64,000 bases of DNA from Datnioides undecimradiatus (Eukaryota; Chordata; Actinopteri; Lobotiformes; Datnioididae). The translations under genes and the position numbers were made by a program. The notes beneath the pieces were generated by a model. It did not search any database, was not told the origin of the DNA, and saw nothing but the letters and a program-made list of their open reading frames with translations. The DNA lies in the NCBI GenBank assembly GCA_008933995.1, contig WARS01000036.1, positions 7,921,285 to 7,985,284 of the forward strand. The letters run 5' to 3'. Position 1 is the stretch's first letter. The number at the start of each line of letters is the position of its first letter. Below are positions 60,401 through 64,000 of this stretch, piece after piece.

Positions 60401-63400
60401 ACACAGCATGATGTTTGGAAATATAATGGTGCCCTGGACAAGTGGATCCAGATTGAGTCCCTGACAACAGGACGCTGGAGACACAAGATGGCTGTTCATG
60501 GGGGGAAGGTGTATGCACTGGGTGGATTCGATGGAGCCCAGAGACTTGCTAGTGTAGAGGCCTATGATCCCTTTCACAATCGCTGGACACAGGTGAGAAT
60601 TCTACATAAACGTGGTGCTTTAGTGTAACTTCAACAAATGTTCCTTATTGAAGCAATATAATCAAGTTTGAATGACCTACCTAACTGTATGCAAAAGGTG
60701 TCATCCATAATGACAAACCCACTCAGGATTTAAGCTTGAGAGCCCACAGCTTTCCTTGTTGTGATTTCTTCTCGCTGCTCCCCTCAGCATCACCTCCACT
60801 CAGCCATATACCAGCTGTAGGCTACCTGTTATTTAGTGATGCACTAAACAAACAAAGTTGGTAACTAGCTGGTGAACATAGAGGAACATTTGGACTCTTA
60901 AATCCAAATTCTACACTCAGAAGTTGGTGAAGACCAAAACAGAGATAAAAGGATAATGATATTGGACTTTTATTTATAAGACATTCTGAAATACAACTCC
61001 ATATGAATCCTGATGTTGAGTCATCTTTTTCAAAATTGTGACAAATAAGCACTTCAGAATATGTTTTATATTGTAGATTCTATGAAGTAGCCACCTTTTG
61101 CTTTGATGACAGCTTCATGAGGTAGTCACCTGGAATGGTGGAGGTGCTGGAGCACTTGTTGGCTGTTTTGCCTTCAATCTGCGGTCCAACTCATCCAACC
61201 ATCTCAATTGGGTTTAGGTCAGGTGATTGTGGAGGCCAGGTCATCTGACGCAGCACTCCATCACTCTCCTTCTTGGTCAAATAGCCCTTACATAGCCTGG
61301 AGGTGTGTTTGGGGTCATTGTCCTGTTGAAAAACAAATGATGGTCCAACAAAGCGCAAACCCGGTGGGATGGCATGTTGCAGAATGCTGTGGTAGCCATG
61401 CATAAGTGTGCCTTGAATTTTGAATAAATCACCAACAGTGTCACCAGCAAAGCACCCCCACACCATCACACCTCCTCTTCCATGCTTCACGGTGGGAAAC
61501 ACAGCCAGTTTGATCATAGTGTTTTTGCAACTGCACTTGAGGATATATTCATAGTTCTTGAAATCTTCTGGACTGACTGACCTTTATATCTTAAAGTAAT
61601 AATGGGCTGTTGTTTCTAGTGGTGGGTGGATCGATCCAAATATTGATAATATTGATACCAATGTTGGGACTGATATTGATCGATACCAGTGTAATGAGAT
61701 CGATACTTTACTCTTTCATAAAAGAGGCGACCTGGCTGTCTGTGTCTGTGTAAGTGCCGCTCCTGTCACAGCGCAGAGCAGGCGTACTCTGCTCCTCCCC
61801 CCTGTTGTTTTGATGTTGTACCGAGAAATTTTATTTCATTTTTGTATTGTACTGTCTGAACACTCTACCGGAAAAACAGAATTTGTTTTTATTTGTTCTC
61901 AAGTGATAATTTTGTGCACTTTCTTTATTTAAGAAAAAAAAATTCAGACATGACAATGCTTGGGGGAAAATTGTTTTGTTACTGTTCTATTGTTTCTGAA
62001 CAAAAACTTTTATTATGATATAAAATATTTACTTATAAACTTCGCCCAAATTCTGTCCTGGGTTTTAACTAATTAATAATCCAAAGGAAAAATCACAAAA
62101 ACACTTAAAGGTCATGAAAATTCATTCAGATTTAGCAATTTGATGATGCATCCACCTTAATTATTAAAAAGTATCGGTATCGGTATCGGTATTGGTATTG
62201 GTATCGGTGATACTGGCCCTGTATTTACTTGGTATCGGATTGATACCAAATCTTGCTGTATCGCACACCACTAGTCGTTTCTCTTTACTTAGTTGAGTGG
62301 TTCTTGCCATAATATGGATTATAACAATAGTCAAATAGGGCTGTTAACTGTGTACCAACCCTACTTCTGCACAACACAACTGATGGTCTCAAGCAAATTA
62401 AGAAGACAAGAAATTCAACAAATTAACTTTTGACAAGGCTCACCTGTGAACTTTACAATAATTTACTGTTGTTGCGTACTCTACAATACCTCACATCAGG
62501 TGTTAAATACTGTACAACTGATGCTGCTTCAAACAATACTTCACTTTACCTTTACCTGTTCTTCATTTAAATCTGAACCGGATTCCTTTTTGGCTGTACT
62601 TGCAGGTGACACCTCTTACACTAGCTGTGAGCTCCTTCGCTGCTGCAAGCTTTGACAGATGGATCTATGTGATTGGTGGTGGGCCCAATGGAAAGTTGGC
62701 AACTGATCAGGTCCAGTGCTGGGAACCTGGGACAGACTGCTGGGAACTGCGGGCGCCCATTCCAGTTGAAACCAAATGCACTAATGCTGTCACATTCAAG
62801 AACTGCATCTATATAGTTGGTAAGTTAGCAGTGGTTGGTAAATGATGACTACATACATGAATGCATTTATTTAAGGACAAACAAATGTAGTACTGACACA
62901 AGTATTTTCAGTTCATGTTTCTTTTTATTCATTTTACATAAATATATTTATTTGATACCTTTACATATAAAGATTTTACATGCAAACCATAAGAGCTTAT
63001 TAAATATGATGTGTTGTGGACAAATTGTTGTGGATTACCCAGCTATACACAAAATAGTTTAAATAAGCTCTGTCTCAAACAACTCAGCAGTAAAATGCTA
63101 CTTGTACATCAATCCCTCATGAATAATAATCCAGTAATATATCAAATTGTAGAACATTTATGTTATACAACCATATGTACATGTGTCTGTATTGTATTGG
63201 ATGAGTATTTTTGATATCTTAAGTATTTGCTAATTACACTTCTGTACTTATACTTAAATGACATTTTTAATACAGGAATTATGTAACATCGTATGTTTAT
63301 ATTGCAGTATCACTTAAATAAATGATTTGAATACTTCCTCCACCACACTACTTGCTATCAATATTTGAGTATCTGTACATATGCCAGTGTATGGATGTGT

Positions 63401-63820
63401 CAGAACTGATGTATGGAAATGGCATGTAGCTATAAAACAGGATAATACAGGATTGAAATGTATGCGTGTATATATGTGTGCTGCATTTATCAACCTTACT
63501 GTACTATTCTCTGTGTGCTGCCAGGTGGTGCCATGCATGCTATGTACTGCTACTCGCCACTATCAGACTCCTGGTCCCTTGTGACCCGTCTGGGGGAGAG
63601 GGCAAGCTGTGCCATCGCTGCCTGTAACAACAAACTCTTCATCACTGGGGGACGAGATAATAAGAACCAAGTCATCTCCACAGTGATGTGCTGGGATGTT
63701 GGCCGTGGGGTGTTGACAGAGGAGTGTGTTTTACCTATGGGAGTGTCACACCATGGCAGTGTGACACTGATGAAGTCCTACACACACATACACAGAATTA
63801 CACCTGGTTCAGAGTGCTAA
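57186..63820 (+). CDS. klhl6: Kelch-like protein 6 (BTB-BACK-kelch, CUL3 adaptor)
   Basis: Complete seven-exon gene: 57186-57442, 57529-57694, 59068-59517, 59783-60020, 60390-60592, 62606-62819, 63525-63820. The join is 1824 bp, or 607 residues, near the 621 of human KLHL6. A BTB domain (about 45-150; [29 protein letters not shown]) is followed by BACK (about 155-260) and kelch repeats (about 300-590). The kelch part is close to recalled KLHL6: [58 protein letters not shown], ending [21 protein letters not shown]6 is a lymphoid adaptor for the CUL3 ubiquitin ligase, needed for B-cell receptor responses and germinal centres in mammals; it acts in the cytoplasm. All splice sites are GT/AG with fitting phases (2,0,0,1,0,1). 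The first ATG (AAAAGATGA) is used; the frame extends 11 codons upstream but without an ATG. Confidence 0.93.
57529..57694 (+). CDS. klhl6: klhl6 exon 2 (rest of BTB core)
   Basis: Acceptor CTGTGTAG at 57521-57528, donor GTAAAA at 57695. Encodes [10 protein letters not shown] through [10 protein letters not shown], the dimer and CUL3-facing part of BTB. The intron before it is only 86 bp. Confidence 0.92.
57695..59067. other. klhl6: klhl6 intron 2
   Basis: AT-rich 1.37 kb intron. No exon, RNA gene or well-preserved transposon is seen. Confidence 0.8.
59068..59517 (+). CDS. klhl6: klhl6 exon 3 (end of BTB and BACK domain)
   Basis: 450 bp, phase 0-0. Acceptor TCTTGTAG, donor GTCAGT. Encodes [12 protein letters not shown], then BACK with [37 protein letters not shown] and [14 protein letters not shown]. 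The open frame continues past the donor to a stop at 59562, which is intronic. Confidence 0.93.
59783..60020 (+). CDS. klhl6: klhl6 exon 4 (kelch repeats 1-2)
   Basis: Acceptor GTTAACAG, donor GTGAGA; phase 0 in, phase 1 out. Encodes [21 protein letters not shown] (positions about 293-313), GGCTKDERF and [16 protein letters not shown], matching the first kelch blades of KLHL6. Confidence 0.93.
60304..60328. promoter_or_regulatory. klhl6: Cluster of three octamer (ATTTGCAT) motifs in klhl6 intron 4
   Basis: Perfect ATTTGCAT copies at 60304-60311, 60315-60322 and 60321-60328, about 60 bp before exon 5. The octamer is the known site of POU2F1/POU2F2 (OCT1/OCT2), central to B-cell gene control. 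That KLHL6 is a B-cell gene makes this a plausible intronic enhancer element. This is inference only. Confidence 0.5.
60390..60592 (+). CDS. klhl6: klhl6 exon 5 (kelch repeats 2-3)
   Basis: Acceptor TTGTTGCAG, donor GTGAGA; phase 1 in, phase 0 out. Encodes [33 protein letters not shown] and [13 protein letters not shown]. Confidence 0.93.
61617..62273. mobile_element. Non-autonomous hAT-type element nested in Tc1
   Basis: A 657-bp insertion whose two ends are inverted copies of TAGTGGTG (fitting the hAT YARNG end rule). It is flanked by near-identical 8-bp duplications, GTTGTTTC at 61609-61616 and GTCGTTTC at 62274-62281. Removing it restores continuity of the Tc1 sequence. It has no coding frame and is rich in GATAC/GTATC motifs, with a hexanucleotide array (about 62170-62212) near one end. 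Confidence 0.75.
62170..62212. repeat. (TATCGG)n/(TATTGG)n hexanucleotide array
   Basis: About seven tandem GTATCG/GTATTG hexamers inside the hAT-type element, with C/T variation between units. Confidence 0.85.
62606..62819 (+). CDS. klhl6: klhl6 exon 6 (kelch repeats 4-5)
   Basis: Acceptor TACTTGCAG, donor GTAAGT; phase 0 in, phase 1 out. Encodes [33 protein letters not shown] and [15 protein letters not shown]. The intron before it (2013 bp) is the largest of the gene and holds the nested transposons. Confidence 0.93.
62820..63524. other. klhl6: klhl6 intron 6
   Basis: AT-rich 705 bp intron without recognisable features. Its open frames are short and not supported. Confidence 0.8.
63525..63820 (+). 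CDS. klhl6: klhl6 exon 7 (last kelch repeats and stop)
   Basis: Acceptor GCTGCCAG, phase 1 in. Encodes [36 protein letters not shown] and the KLHL6-type C-terminus [13 protein letters not shown]. Stop TAA at 63818-63820. An ATTAAA poly(A)-type hexamer lies at 63986, close to the window end. Confidence 0.92.
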
Positions 63821-63985
63821 CAACTCAGGTTTCTGTGAATGGGATACTGTTGTTGTTGAGAGAATTGTTGTAAAGGAAAAGTGAAATTTGTTAAATTCAT
63901 TTTTTTGGGTACATTACTATGTTCAATTTATGTCACTTTAGGCCTCTTTCAGATCTTTAGCAGTATAGTTTTATTACAGAAAAAA

Positions 63986-63991
63986 ATTAAA
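63986..63991 (+). terminator. klhl6: Candidate poly(A) signal for klhl6
   Basis: ATTAAA 166 bases after the stop codon. Being at the window edge, the cleavage site and any better downstream signal cannot be judged. Confidence 0.3.
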
Positions 63992-64000
63992 CATTAATAA

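Larger units (their letters stand above)
61066..62450 (-). mobile_element. Tc1/mariner transposon remnant (inactive), split by a hAT insertion
   Basis: On the minus strand a fish-type Tc1 transposase starts at ATG 62310 ([12 protein letters not shown]). It is interrupted at 62273-61617 by another element, then resumes with the helix-turn-helix part ([20 protein letters not shown]). A large internal deletion jumps to [16 protein letters not shown]. The DDE-domain ending follows ([24 protein letters not shown]), with a short deletion that shifts the frame just after IEMV. A second small deletion lies before the C-terminal GGYF. The stop corresponds to 61068-61066. Non-coding Tc1-like sequence continues to about 62450 upstream and to about 60960 downstream; clear terminal inverted repeats are not seen. 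It lies antisense within klhl6 intron 5. Confidence 0.88.

Overview
The window reads as nuclear DNA of a ray-finned (teleost) fish. It has spliced vertebrate genes with GT/AG introns, many (CA)n and other microsatellites, a decayed fish-type Tc1 transposon, and several degenerate interspersed repeats of kinds common in teleosts. No bacterial, viral or CRISPR features were seen.

Three protein-coding genes are supported. (1) igsf3, minus strand, 5' part only: the start-codon exon lies at 30218-30257 in a CpG island, and the first Ig-domain exon at 13970-14350. They are separated by a 15.9 kb intron, and the rest of the gene lies beyond the left edge. (2) A complete gene of the same EWI/IGSF family, minus strand, 49643-55694: ten exons, eight Ig domains, one membrane span and a short tail (1137 residues). 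It is CD101(IGSF2)/IGSF3-like, and I tentatively call it cd101. (3) A complete klhl6, plus strand, 57186-63820: seven exons and 607 residues (BTB, BACK, kelch repeats), a likely CUL3 ubiquitin-ligase adaptor of lymphoid cells.

Layout: 1-13969 is igsf3 intron 2. 14351-30217 is igsf3 intron 1. About 30.1-31.4 kb is the igsf3 promoter and CpG island. 31.4-49.6 kb is an intergenic stretch with repeats and no gene I can support. 49.6-55.7 kb is the compact eight-Ig gene. 55.7-57.2 kb is a 1.5 kb CpG-poor space shared by two divergent genes. 57.2-63.8 kb is klhl6.

The two IgSF genes are a tandem pair of related receptors, as in the mammalian IGSF3/PTGFRN/CD101 cluster. The second is head-to-head with klhl6, and both members of that pair belong to families with leukocyte roles. 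Their shared spacer holds four GGAAGT (ETS/PU.1-type) cores and five consecutive GATAA units. klhl6 intron 4 holds three perfect octamer motifs within 25 bp. The largest klhl6 intron carries a deleted Tc1 element split by a younger non-autonomous hAT element with near-perfect 8-bp target-site duplications. All functional and regulatory statements are inferred from reading the sequence; no alignment or search was run.
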